DNA of 64,000 nucleotides, taken from Treponema_I sp045599005 (GTDB lineage: Bacteria; Spirochaetota; Spirochaetia; Treponematales; Treponemataceae). A model generated the notes under the pieces. The model did not search any database and had not been told where the DNA came from. It worked only from the letters and a program-made list of their open reading frames with translations. The DNA lies in NCBI GenBank assembly GCA_045599005.1, contig JAZRVF010000012.1, positions 1 through 64,000 of the forward strand, written 5' to 3'. The first letter of the stretch is position 1, and each line of letters begins with the position of its first letter. Shown one piece after another: positions 26,482 through 33,759 of this stretch. The position numbers and the translations under genes are program-made.

Positions 26482-27234
26482 TCAACCAAATCTTCCCGTA
26501 ATGTAATCCTCAGTTTTCTGATTTTTCGGCATTGAAAAAATCTGATCTGTTTCCCCCGCCTCAATTATCTCGCCCAGCAGAAAGAAAACCGTTCTGTCAC
26601 TTATCCTGACCGCCTGCTGCATGTTGTGGGTAACAATCACAATGGTGTACATTTCCTTAAGCTGCATGACACAGTCCTCAATCTTTGAGGTGGAAATCGG
26701 ATCCAGTGCGGAAGTGGGCTCATCCATCAGAAGCACATCGGGAGAAACCGCCAGAGCCCGCGCAATGCAGAGCCTCTGCTGCTGACCGCCACTTAAGGCC
26801 AGAGCTGATTTTTTAAGATTGTCCTTAAGTTCGTCCCAGATGGCCGCATTTCTCAGAGATCTTTCCACAATCTCATCCAGTTCACTCCGCTTCCTGATCC
26901 CGTGAGTCCGCGGGCCGTATGCAATATTGTCGTAAACGCTCATCGGAAAAGGATTCGGCTTCTGAAAAACCATCCCCACCTTTTTCCGCAGCAGATTCAC
27001 ATCCATACGCCGGTCAAAAATGTCCCTGCCGTCCAGAAAAATCTTTCCGTTGATTCTGCAGCCTTCCACCATATCATTCATGCGGTTAAGGCTTTTCAGC
27101 AGAGTGGATTTTCCGCATCCGCTTGGCCCGATGAATGCCGTAATCTGATTTTCGGGAATATCAAGATTTATATTTTTGAGGGCATGAAACTCCCCGTAAT
27201 ATAAATCAAGGTCTTTAATCTCAATTTTGTTCAT
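26482..27234 (-). CDS. pstB: Phosphate ABC transporter ATPase
   Basis: PstB powers high-affinity phosphate import. The 250-residue protein has Walker A GPSGCGKST (about 33-41), the LSGGQQQRLCIARAL signature, Walker B VLLMDEPTSALDP and the switch VTHNMQQAVRISD, with the PstB-typical GMVFQKPNPFPMSVYDN. It has a separate Pho-boxed promoter from pstS, with the -10 (TAAAAT) only 6 bases before the ATG, so the message may be leaderless. Operon order pstB-phoU-yibE/F. Confidence 0.95.
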   Translation of the reverse strand: MNKIEIKDLDLYYGEFHALKNINLDIPENQITAFIGPSGCGKSTLLKSLNRMNDMVEGCRINGKIFLDGRDIFDRRMDVNLLRKKVGMVFQKPNPFPMSVYDNIAYGPRTHGIRKRSELDEIVERSLRNAAIWDELKDNLKKSALALSGGQQQRLCIARALAVSPDVLLMDEPTSALDPISTSKIEDCVMQLKEMYTIVIVTHNMQQAVRISDRTVFFLLGEIIEAGETDQIFSMPKNQKTEDYITGRFG

Positions 27235-27240
27235 GGCTGG

Positions 27241-27294
27241 ATTTTAACGGCCAAATGTTAAGATTACAGGAAAAACCTGTTAAACCTTTGTAAA
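27241..27294 (-). promoter_or_regulatory. Pho box and -10 element of pstB
   Basis: On the minus strand TTTACA (27294-27289), TTAACA (27283-27278), a degenerate TTCCTG (27272-27267) and TTAACA (27261-27256) repeat every 11 bases, followed after 9 bases by TAAAAT (27246-27241). Confidence 0.78.
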
Positions 27295-27306
27295 ATCAGG
27301 CCTTAA

Positions 27307-28209
27307 CTACTTCTTTATTTTACGGGCCACCAGTCCTGCAAGCCCGTTCACAACCACAACCATTGCAAGAAGCACAACAGCAGTGGCAAATGCCTGCCCC
27401 GTATGAAGCCCTTCGGAACTCAGCACATACATATGGATTGCAAGAGTCCGTCCCGACCCGAAAACATCACCGGGAATCTGAGCCACCGTTCCCGCCGTGT
27501 AAATAAGCGCCGCAGTCTCACCCACAATCCGCCCGATGGAAAGAATAATCCCGCTAAGAATGCCGGGCAGAGCGCTTGGCAGTACAATCCGGAACACAGT
27601 CCGCAGTTTTCCCGCGCCCAGACCGAAACTTCCTTCACGGAAAGAGTCCGGCACAGAAAGCAGAGCCTCTTCTGTAGTCCGCATTATCACAGGCAGAATC
27701 ATGATGGCCACCGTACAGCTTCCGGCAATGAGCGAGAATCCCCAGCGCAAAGTCCCCACAAACAGGAGCATTCCGAAAAGCCCGTACACAATTGAAGGAA
27801 TCCCCGTCAAAGTTTCTGCAGTAAGCCGCACAAGTTTCACAAAAGGGTTACCTTTCTTTGCGTATTCCACAAGATACACCGCGGAACCGATCCCCAAAGG
27901 GCAGGCAATCAGCAGAGCCATCAGCGTCATCGCCAGAGTGTTCACAAGAGCCGGCACCACGGAACAGTTATCCGATGTGTATTTCCATTCAAAAAGCGAA
28001 AGCCGCAGAAAGGGAATGCCCTTGACCAGAATGTAAACCAGCATGAACACCAGGACACCCAGAGTCAGAACCGCACAGAAAGACACAAGGCACCGAAAAA
28101 ATACGGAGGGGAAAGTCTTCCCCTGTCTCCAGCCGGCAAGCCGTCTTCCGCCACCCCTTCCAGCGGGCTCAATCGCCGCCCGCAACGCCTGCTCCTCTCT
28201 TCCGCTCAT
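27307..28209 (-). CDS. pstA: Phosphate ABC transporter permease PstA
   Basis: The 300-residue inner-membrane permease has six helices and the EAA-type loop (ALLSVPDSFREGSFGLGAGKLRTV). It pairs with PstC to form the phosphate channel. ATG 28209 overlaps the pstC stop by four bases (ATGA). The N-terminal 35 or so residues, Arg/Gly/Ala-rich (SGREEQALRAAIEPAGRGGG), are unlike other PstA proteins and are encoded by a dispersed repeat also found at 55351-55454. The remaining length is normal for the family. Confidence 0.92.
   Translation of the reverse strand: MSGREEQALRAAIEPAGRGGGRRLAGWRQGKTFPSVFFRCLVSFCAVLTLGVLVFMLVYILVKGIPFLRLSLFEWKYTSDNCSVVPALVNTLAMTLMALLIACPLGIGSAVYLVEYAKKGNPFVKLVRLTAETLTGIPSIVYGLFGMLLFVGTLRWGFSLIAGSCTVAIMILPVIMRTTEEALLSVPDSFREGSFGLGAGKLRTVFRIVLPSALPGILSGIILSIGRIVGETAALIYTAGTVAQIPGDVFGSGRTLAIHMYVLSSEGLHTGQAFATAVVLLAMVVVVNGLAGLVARKIKK
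28107..28189. repeat. Dispersed repeat copy inside the 5' end of pstA
   Basis: The inverted arms AGGGGAAA...TTCCCCT and a block CACCCCTTCCAGCGGGC...CCCGCAACGCC (28152-28189) also occur, with small changes, in the intergenic copy at 55351-55454. Here the element is read through as the N-terminal extension of PstA. Confidence 0.65.
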
Positions 28210-29054
28210 ACACGTCCTCTGTTCTTCACTAAATTAAAACTCAGATTGATCAGCAATATAAACACAAAAAGCACAACTCCGGTCGCGATCAACGCTTCCC
28301 GGTGAAGATCCGTTGCATATCCCATCTCAATCACAATATTTGCCGTAAGAGTACGCACGCCCTTTAGAAGCGAATCCGGAATCCTCGCCTGATTTCCGGC
28401 AACCATGATCACAGCCATTGTCTCACCGATCGCCCGCCCGATTCCAAGAATAACACCTGCAAGAATTCCGGACTGGGCTGCCGGCAGCATCACCGTGAAC
28501 ACCGATGCCTCGTGAGTCGCACCTAAAGCTCTTGCACCTTCGTAATAAGAAGATGGAACCGCATTCAGACTGCTTTCCGAAACTGAGATGATTGTTGGCA
28601 GAATCATCATTCCAAGCAGCAGAGACGCTGTAAGAACGGAACTGCCGTTTCCACCGAACACATTCCTCACAAAGGGCACAATCACCATAAGCCCGAAAAA
28701 ACCGTAGACAACACTGGGAATGCCGGCAAGCAGATCAATTCCGCTTTTCAGAATCCCGTGAAGTTTTGCAGGGCAGAATTTTGAAAGAAAAACTGCTGTC
28801 ATAAGACCCACAGGAACTCCGAAAATAATCGCACCGGCAGTCACATAAAGACTTCCCACAATCATGGGGAAAATACCGTAAAGATCATTTCCCGGCTTCC
28901 ATTTCTGGCCGAAAAGAAAATCAATGATTCCGATTCTGTGGATTGCCGGTATTCCGTTTGCAAAAAGGAACAGACAGATTAAAAGTACTGCCAGAATCGA
29001 AAAGGCAGCACAGAGGAGGAAAATGATTTTAAAAACAGATTCTTTTGTTTGCAT
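28206..29054 (-). CDS. pstC: Phosphate ABC transporter permease PstC
   Basis: The 282-residue permease has six transmembrane helices and an EAA loop (LNAVPSSYYEGARALGATHEASV). The C-terminal half resembles PstA, as expected for the paired permeases. I start at ATG 29054 (MQTKESVFKII); a GTG 18 bases upstream is possible, and the ribosome site is weak in both cases. It follows pstS after a stable hairpin that probably sets down the level of pstC relative to pstS. Confidence 0.92.
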   Translation of the reverse strand: MQTKESVFKIIFLLCAAFSILAVLLICLFLFANGIPAIHRIGIIDFLFGQKWKPGNDLYGIFPMIVGSLYVTAGAIIFGVPVGLMTAVFLSKFCPAKLHGILKSGIDLLAGIPSVVYGFFGLMVIVPFVRNVFGGNGSSVLTASLLLGMMILPTIISVSESSLNAVPSSYYEGARALGATHEASVFTVMLPAAQSGILAGVILGIGRAIGETMAVIMVAGNQARIPDSLLKGVRTLTANIVIEMGYATDLHREALIATGVVLFVFILLINLSFNLVKNRGRV

Positions 29055-29072
29055 AAACTGTCCAAAGGGCAC

Positions 29073-29092
29073 CGCGGGGAATGAACCCCGCG
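29073..29092 (-). terminator. Stem-loop between pstS and pstC
   Basis: CGCGGGG (29073-29079) pairs with CCCCGCG (29086-29092) around a 6-base loop directly after the pstS stop. There is no T run, so I read it as an mRNA-stabilising or attenuating hairpin, the usual way of making more binding protein than permease. Confidence 0.65.
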
Positions 29093-29102
29093 CACTCAGT
29101 CC

Positions 29103-29966
29103 TTATTTAACCTCGTTCCACTTCTGGATCTTGCCCATGTAGATGTCGCGAACCGTCTCGATTCCGGCATTTTCAAGACTGTTCTCTTTGTTCACAATAA
29201 CAGCAATTCCGTCGATGGCGATTGTGATCTCTTTAAGTCCCTTTGCTTTCTCAGTTTCCTTAAGGGCACGGCTTGCCATTCCGATGTCGCAGGTTCCTTC
29301 CGCCGCATTCGTAACACCGGTTGTGGAATCGCTTGTCTGAAGTTCCACACTTGCGTTGGGATTAACGCCTCTGTATGCTTCAATCAGTTTCTCCATGACG
29401 GGAGACACTGAACTTGATCCGGCAACAACCACTTTTCCCGATGCCTTGCTTGATTCATAGGCTGCGGATTCAACGGCAATGTATTTGTTTGCTTCAACAA
29501 TTTTCTGTCCCTGTCCGCTCATGATGAAGTTCACAAAATCCTCTGCGGCGGCAGAAAGAGTCTCGCGGACTGCAATGTTGAAAGGACGGCTTATCTTATA
29601 GCTTCCGTTCTTGATGTTTGCCACAGTTGCCTGGACACCTTCAATTTTCAGTGCCTTTACAGAATCGTTCAGTGAACCCAGCGAGACATAACCGATTGCG
29701 TAGGTGTCTCCCGCAACACTTGTGAGCATTACTGATGTTGAGTTTGTGATCGCGGCTTCGTCTGTTGTGTAATCAACTTTTTTTCCGCTGGCATCTTTCT
29801 GTTCAACTCCGAAAAGTTCAATGAACGCACCGCGGGTTCCGCTTCCGTCTTCACGACTCAAGACTGAGATTGACTTTCTGCTTTCAAATTTTCCTGAAGC
29901 AAAAACCGACAGTGCAGCACCGATCAGAACAGCTGCTGCAACAGTTTTCTTAAAACTGATTTTCAT
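29103..29966 (-). CDS. pstS: Phosphate-binding protein PstS, apparently circularly permuted
   Basis: This 287-residue secreted binding protein (signal peptide to about residue 24, ending VFASG) feeds phosphate to PstCAB. The order of its halves is reversed compared with classical PstS. SREDGSGTR (37-45), AIGYVSLGSLNDSVKALK (90-107) and DFVNFIMSGQGQKIV (143-157), normally C-terminal, come first. VVVAGSSSVSPVMEKLIEAY (179-198), CDIGMASRALK and IDGIAVIVNKENS, normally N-terminal, come last, ending at MGKIQKWNEV. Both halves look intact, so it should fold. No lipobox Cys is present. A four-repeat Pho box stands upstream. Confidence 0.88.
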   Translation of the reverse strand: MKISFKKTVAAAVLIGAALSVFASGKFESRKSISVLSREDGSGTRGAFIELFGVEQKDASGKKVDYTTDEAAITNSTSVMLTSVAGDTYAIGYVSLGSLNDSVKALKIEGVQATVANIKNGSYKISRPFNIAVRETLSAAAEDFVNFIMSGQGQKIVEANKYIAVESAAYESSKASGKVVVAGSSSVSPVMEKLIEAYRGVNPNASVELQTSDSTTGVTNAAEGTCDIGMASRALKETEKAKGLKEITIAIDGIAVIVNKENSLENAGIETVRDIYMGKIQKWNEVK

Positions 29967-30046
29967 AGAAACTCCTTAATAGACCCCGCGTCAGCGGCGA
30001 GCCATGGATGGCGAGAATCCAAGTTTTGTGGATGCAACGCAAGAAC

Positions 30047-30100
30047 AAATTACAGGAGCCGTGTTAATTTATATGTAAGAAACTGTTAAGATTGTGTAAA
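30047..30100 (-). promoter_or_regulatory. Pho box and -10 element of pstS
   Basis: On the minus strand TTTACA (30100-30095), TTAACA (30089-30084), TTACAT (30078-30073) and TTAACA (30067-30062) repeat every 11 bases, followed after 9 bases by TAATTT (30052-30047). The first hexamer is fused to the T run of the preceding terminator. Confidence 0.82.
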
Positions 30101-30151
30101 AAAAAGCCGCCCCGGAATGCTGAAGTTCACTTCAACTCATCCCCGGACGGC
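30098..30151 (-). terminator. Rho-independent terminator of the chemoreceptor gene
   Basis: On the minus strand GCCGTCCGGGG...CCGGGGCGGC, with an inner TTGAAG/CTTCAG stem, is followed by eight T residues. It separates the chemoreceptor gene from the Pho-boxed pstS promoter. Confidence 0.75.
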
Positions 30152-30178
30152 CGTTCATCCTGTCTTCGTAAGTGACAG

Positions 30179-32059
30179 TTATTTCAGTTTGAATTCCGAA
30201 ATACCCTCAATCACTTTCTCAAGACTTTTCTTTGTATTGTTTGTGGATTCAGTGGTCAGCGTGATTGCATCAGAAATCTGCATTGAATAGCTTTCAATCT
30301 GATTCATGTTGCTGTTCAGTTCTTCAGAAATCATCTTAAGATTCTGCATCTCCCTCACGATTCTGGAACCGCCTTCCATCATTTCTGCAGAACCGCTCTG
30401 AACCTGCACTGTAGAATTGTTGATTGAGTGCATTGCCTCAAGAACCTGCTGATTACCTGCTGTCTGTTCTTCCATCGCATTTGAGATGATGTCTTCCTGC
30501 TGTTTTACAGTCTGTGAAAGGGCATAAATGTTCTCAAAAGCATTCTGAACCTGACGGATGTCGCTGCTTATGCGGCTGATGGATGCAGAAAGATTTGTAA
30601 GATTTGAACCGATGGCCTTACTCTGGACTCCGGACTGTTCCGCAAGTTTACGGATCTCATCAGCAACAACAGCAAAACCTTTTCCGCTTTCTCCCGCATG
30701 TGCAGACTCAATGGCCGCGTTCATCGCAAGAAGGTTTGTCTGGCTTGAGATGTTCTGGATGATTGAGGCAGCCTCAAGAATTCCTTCTGATTCTCTGTGG
30801 ACGGATTCTGCTGTCTCAACGGCGGCAGAAACCTGATTCTTACCCTGTTCGGCAGCATCTGCAAGATTTTTTACAGCAGCACTGTTCTTGGCAAGAATTT
30901 CCGTGACACTGCGGATGTTTGCAACCATTTCCTCAACAGCAGCCGTAGACTGAGTAACACCGCTTGCCTGGTCTGCAATCGCATTGTTCAGCTGGTTGAT
31001 GTTCATCATGATTCTTTCGCTTGAAGCGTTTGATTCCTCAACACCGTTCACCTGGTCTTCCATTCTGCCCTTGATGCTTGTGATGGAGTCTGTGATGCTT
31101 ACCACATTGCTCTTTGTCACGGCCATGTTCTCAACAAGGTCGTCGGACTGATCAGAAGTTGCTTTTGTAGACAGATCAATATCTGAAAGCAGAGCAGCCG
31201 TTGTTGCCCTCATGCTGTTCATGTCCTGAATGATTACGCCAAGCTCACTTCTGTTGTTTGCTTTCTCATCTGCAACTGAATAATCCTTGAGAACCAGTGC
31301 AGAAGCGATTTTTCCAATGGAGACTACACAGTTTTTCACGTCAGCAACCAGACAGTATTCAATCACCGCAAAATAAAACATTGAATAACCTGCGTATGGA
31401 AGAATCTTCCGTGAAAGGCTTCTAACACCCTGCTCAAGATTCTGGGGAACCATTGTAATTGCAAGCAGATAACCGAGAACACCAAGAAGGGCAAAGAGAA
31501 CAGTCAGGAAGTTGCGTTCCGTGACAGTCATTGTCAGTTCATCTTTCTTGAAAGGAATGTCATTGATCTTGGTCTCAAACAGGCGGATGTTGATCACATA
31601 GAAAAGAAGCGCAAAGTTGAATACAACAGCCACAGAGAAGAACATGACAGAAGCAAAGGGAGACTCGCCCTGGAAGGAAGCAAACGAGGCCTGTCCTGAT
31701 GAGAGGAGTCCGCAGGTGATCGCTCCCTGTACAACACCGGAAGAAACCGGTGCCACAATATTCAGTTTCGCAAGTCTGTTCAGGGTTGTTCCAACCTTGT
31801 GGGAATCAATTTTCCCTTCATAATAGGAATTGATCAGTCTTCTGATTGACAGGCAGGAAAGAATCGCGGCAGCGAACATGACAACAAAAAATATAACACT
31901 TATGGGATTTCTTGCGACAATGTTATATTCCTGATAAGTACAGATTCCAGCCAGCATCGCCAAAAGCTGAAACACAAGAATCGGGCTCAGATAAACAAGA
32001 AACAGAGTGATATAAACCAGAGGTGTCAGTCTGGACTTGCCTTTCTTTTGTTTTTCCAT
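30179..32059 (-). CDS. Methyl-accepting chemotaxis protein with membrane-embedded N-terminus
   Basis: The 626-residue protein has about six hydrophobic helices in its first 240 residues, with no sizeable periplasmic sensor domain, followed by a long coiled-coil signalling domain. The hairpin tip is clear (about 430-475: NISSQTNLLAMNAAIESAHAG, GFAVVADEIRKLAEQS), so it should bind CheA/CheW. ATG 32059 follows GGAGGAGAT. Ligand detection must occur in the membrane or cytoplasm, perhaps through other proteins. It has its own terminator and no visible link to the adjacent pst genes. Confidence 0.88.
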   Translation of the reverse strand: MEKQKKGKSRLTPLVYITLFLVYLSPILVFQLLAMLAGICTYQEYNIVARNPISVIFFVVMFAAAILSCLSIRRLINSYYEGKIDSHKVGTTLNRLAKLNIVAPVSSGVVQGAITCGLLSSGQASFASFQGESPFASVMFFSVAVVFNFALLFYVINIRLFETKINDIPFKKDELTMTVTERNFLTVLFALLGVLGYLLAITMVPQNLEQGVRSLSRKILPYAGYSMFYFAVIEYCLVADVKNCVVSIGKIASALVLKDYSVADEKANNRSELGVIIQDMNSMRATTAALLSDIDLSTKATSDQSDDLVENMAVTKSNVVSITDSITSIKGRMEDQVNGVEESNASSERIMMNINQLNNAIADQASGVTQSTAAVEEMVANIRSVTEILAKNSAAVKNLADAAEQGKNQVSAAVETAESVHRESEGILEAASIIQNISSQTNLLAMNAAIESAHAGESGKGFAVVADEIRKLAEQSGVQSKAIGSNLTNLSASISRISSDIRQVQNAFENIYALSQTVKQQEDIISNAMEEQTAGNQQVLEAMHSINNSTVQVQSGSAEMMEGGSRIVREMQNLKMISEELNSNMNQIESYSMQISDAITLTTESTNNTKKSLEKVIEGISEFKLK

Positions 32060-32231
32060 ATCTCCTCCAATGAGACAACAACCGTATCATGCAGAGCAAC
32101 AGAAGAAAATCAAAAAAAACGGATTGTCGTAATGTTTATTTTATGTCAAATAATCAAAAGGAACAATGAAAAACCCACTGACAGTCTGAATATTTTACAC
32201 TGAGCATCAAGCTTCAACCTGAAGGTCACTG

Positions 32232-32260
32232 TTCCAACAGGCGGACTTTTCTGATAGACT
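32232..32260 (+). promoter_or_regulatory. Possible promoter of purN
   Basis: TTCCAA, 17 bases, TAGACT (32255-32260) ends 7 bases before the purN ATG, which would give a leaderless message. The match is moderate. Confidence 0.35.
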
Positions 32261-32267
32261 GATTTTC

Positions 32268-32912
32268 ATGAATCCAGTAAAAACAGCAGTCCTAGTTTCA
32301 GGCGGAGGTACAAACCTTCAGGCCCTTATTGATGAGGAACAGAGTCAGAAGCCCTGTCCGTATACAATCAGTCTTGTGATTTCCAGTTCAAAAGACGCAT
32401 TCGCACTGGAACGCGCCGCAAAGGCAGGCATTCCTGCCGTAACCGCAAGCCCTTATGCAGTCATGGGTGCAGACAGAGCAAAAGCTGCCTCAATGGAAGA
32501 AAAACGGCTGGCAGTCTCTGACCGAGTTCTTGAGCTCTGCCGCCAGAACGGAATTGAAGCCATTGTTCTTGCAGGATTTCTGACAGTGCTTTCAGGCAAC
32601 ATCATCACTGAATATTCAAACAGGATCATCAACCTGCACCCGGCTCTGCTGCCAAAGTTCGGCGGCGTCGGCATGTGGGGCCACCATGTTCATGAGGCGG
32701 TTCTTGCTGCCGGCGAAAAGGAAAGCGGATGCACTGTCCATCTTGTGGACGCCGGATGCGACACAGGAAAAATCCTTGTGCAGAAAGCGGTTCCAGTCAT
32801 GCCCGGCGACACACCGGACACGCTTTACGCACGCATTGCCCCCCACGAGCACGAGGCAATGGTTGAAGGTCTTAAAATGCTTTCGGAGACTTTGCGTACT
32901 GAGAAGGCTTGA
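32268..32912 (+). CDS. purN: Phosphoribosylglycinamide formyltransferase
   Basis: PurN transfers the formyl group of 10-formyl-THF to GAR in purine synthesis. The 214-residue protein has VSGGGTNLQALID near the start, LAGFLTVLSGNII, the catalytic NLHPALLPKFGG (Asn and His) and VDAGCDTGKIL with the essential Asp. Length is normal. No Shine-Dalgarno site precedes ATG 32268. Its last 41 bases overlap the 3' end of the convergent gene at 32872-33402. No other purine genes are nearby. Confidence 0.9.
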   Translation: MNPVKTAVLVSGGGTNLQALIDEEQSQKPCPYTISLVISSSKDAFALERAAKAGIPAVTASPYAVMGADRAKAASMEEKRLAVSDRVLELCRQNGIEAIVLAGFLTVLSGNIITEYSNRIINLHPALLPKFGGVGMWGHHVHEAVLAAGEKESGCTVHLVDAGCDTGKILVQKAVPVMPGDTPDTLYARIAPHEHEAMVEGLKMLSETLRTEKA

Positions 32913-33402
32913 TCCACACGGAATCAAGAAGGCGCCAGCCGGTGCCGGTTTCTTCCATCAGGCCAAGCCGGAAAACCTTTGACACAAGAGGAAAAACTTT
33001 GTCATCCCCGGGCAGGGCACTGCAGAACAGGGCAATGGGTATTTCCGGCACTGCACAGACTTCCGCAGTCTCATAGGCAGAATCAGCAAGGACACTGCTG
33101 ATCTTCCCGGCAAAACCGAAATCCACTTTGCACACTGCAACAGTTCCCGAACTCTTGCCACTGTCTTCAGGCTCCGGTCTGCTTATGCTTATTGCGGTGT
33201 CAGTTCCGCGAAGGGCTTCCTTCAGTTCATCAAGCAGCCTGTGAAGTGAATGGGCATCGGCTTCTGCGCCCTCAGGTCCGCAGGAAAAGTCCCCCAAGTC
33301 AGCAAGAGTGCAGAACAGCGGCTGAAGCAGAAGCCCTGCTGCAAGGCCAGCCCGCTCCAGAAGTGAGACCGTATCTTTGTGTGGAATCAGCACCAGTTTC
33401 AT
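32872..33402 (-). CDS. Uncharacterised protein, 176 residues
   Basis: I do not recognise this protein. It begins MKLVLIPHKDTVSLLERAGL and ends IKPSQYAKSPKAF, with alternating charged and hydrophobic residues, no signal peptide and no transmembrane helix. ATG 33402 is chosen because a promoter (TTGAAG-N18-TATACT) ends 6 bases before it, suggesting a leaderless message; a longer frame upstream reads into a repeat. Its 3' end overlaps purN by 41 bases on the opposite strand. A seven-stranded ligand-type fold is possible, but nothing supports a function. Confidence 0.55.
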   Translation of the reverse strand: MKLVLIPHKDTVSLLERAGLAAGLLLQPLFCTLADLGDFSCGPEGAEADAHSLHRLLDELKEALRGTDTAISISRPEPEDSGKSSGTVAVCKVDFGFAGKISSVLADSAYETAEVCAVPEIPIALFCSALPGDDKVFPLVSKVFRLGLMEETGTGWRLLDSVWIKPSQYAKSPKAF

Positions 33403-33408
33403 GGGCGA

Positions 33409-33438
33409 AGTATAGCAACAGGCGCTGCAGAACTTCAA
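33409..33438 (-). promoter_or_regulatory. Promoter of the uncharacterised gene
   Basis: On the minus strand TTGAAG (33438-33433), an 18-base spacer and TATACT (33414-33409) end 6 bases before the start codon. Confidence 0.5.
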
Positions 33439-33489
33439 CCACTCCACTGGCATGTTGAGCAAAACGGACGCAGTGAGCGCCCCCCACAC

Positions 33490-33593
33490 TGTCATGTTGA
33501 GCGGAGTCGAAACATCTTCAGAAACGTTCATAATGCTTTGTACAGATCCTTCGAAAAAAAAAAAAACTTCGTTTTTTAGTGCTCAGGATGACA
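33490..33593. repeat. MITE-like palindromic repeat
   Basis: The ends TGTCATGTTGAGC (33490-33502) and GCTCAGGATGACA (33581-33593) are inverted copies at 11 of 13 positions, with inner arms TCGAAACATCT and AGATCCTTCGA also pairing. The centre contains a run of 13 A. A truncated half copy lies at 33450-33480. Elements with such TGTCAT(CC)TGAGC ends are dispersed in many bacterial genomes. Confidence 0.65.
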
Positions 33594-33703
33594 TACTCGC
33601 TTTGTCACACGCGCAAAACATTTCCAACCGCTAGCATAAAATTAACAATTTCAGACATTTTTTACACAATCATTCCCGATTTTCATCAAAAATCAGACTT
33701 TTT

Positions 33704-33732
33704 TTGCACTGCCCGAAATTGAATGCTATACT
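33704..33732 (+). promoter_or_regulatory. Promoter of the FIST-GGDEF gene
   Basis: TTGCAC (33704-33709), a 17-base spacer and TATACT (33727-33732) form a good promoter 28 bases before the TTG start. Confidence 0.7.
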
Positions 33733-33759
33733 TTGCGTAATCATAAGAGAGGGACAAAA

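Noticed and set aside
33403..33531. Longer N-terminus for the uncharacterised protein
   Set aside because: The extra codons read through the repeat-containing region, and a promoter ends just before the downstream ATG.
33661..33700. TTTACACAATC near the GGDEF promoter as a Pho box
   Set aside because: Only one hexamer fits; the positions 11 and 22 bases on do not match TTWACA.
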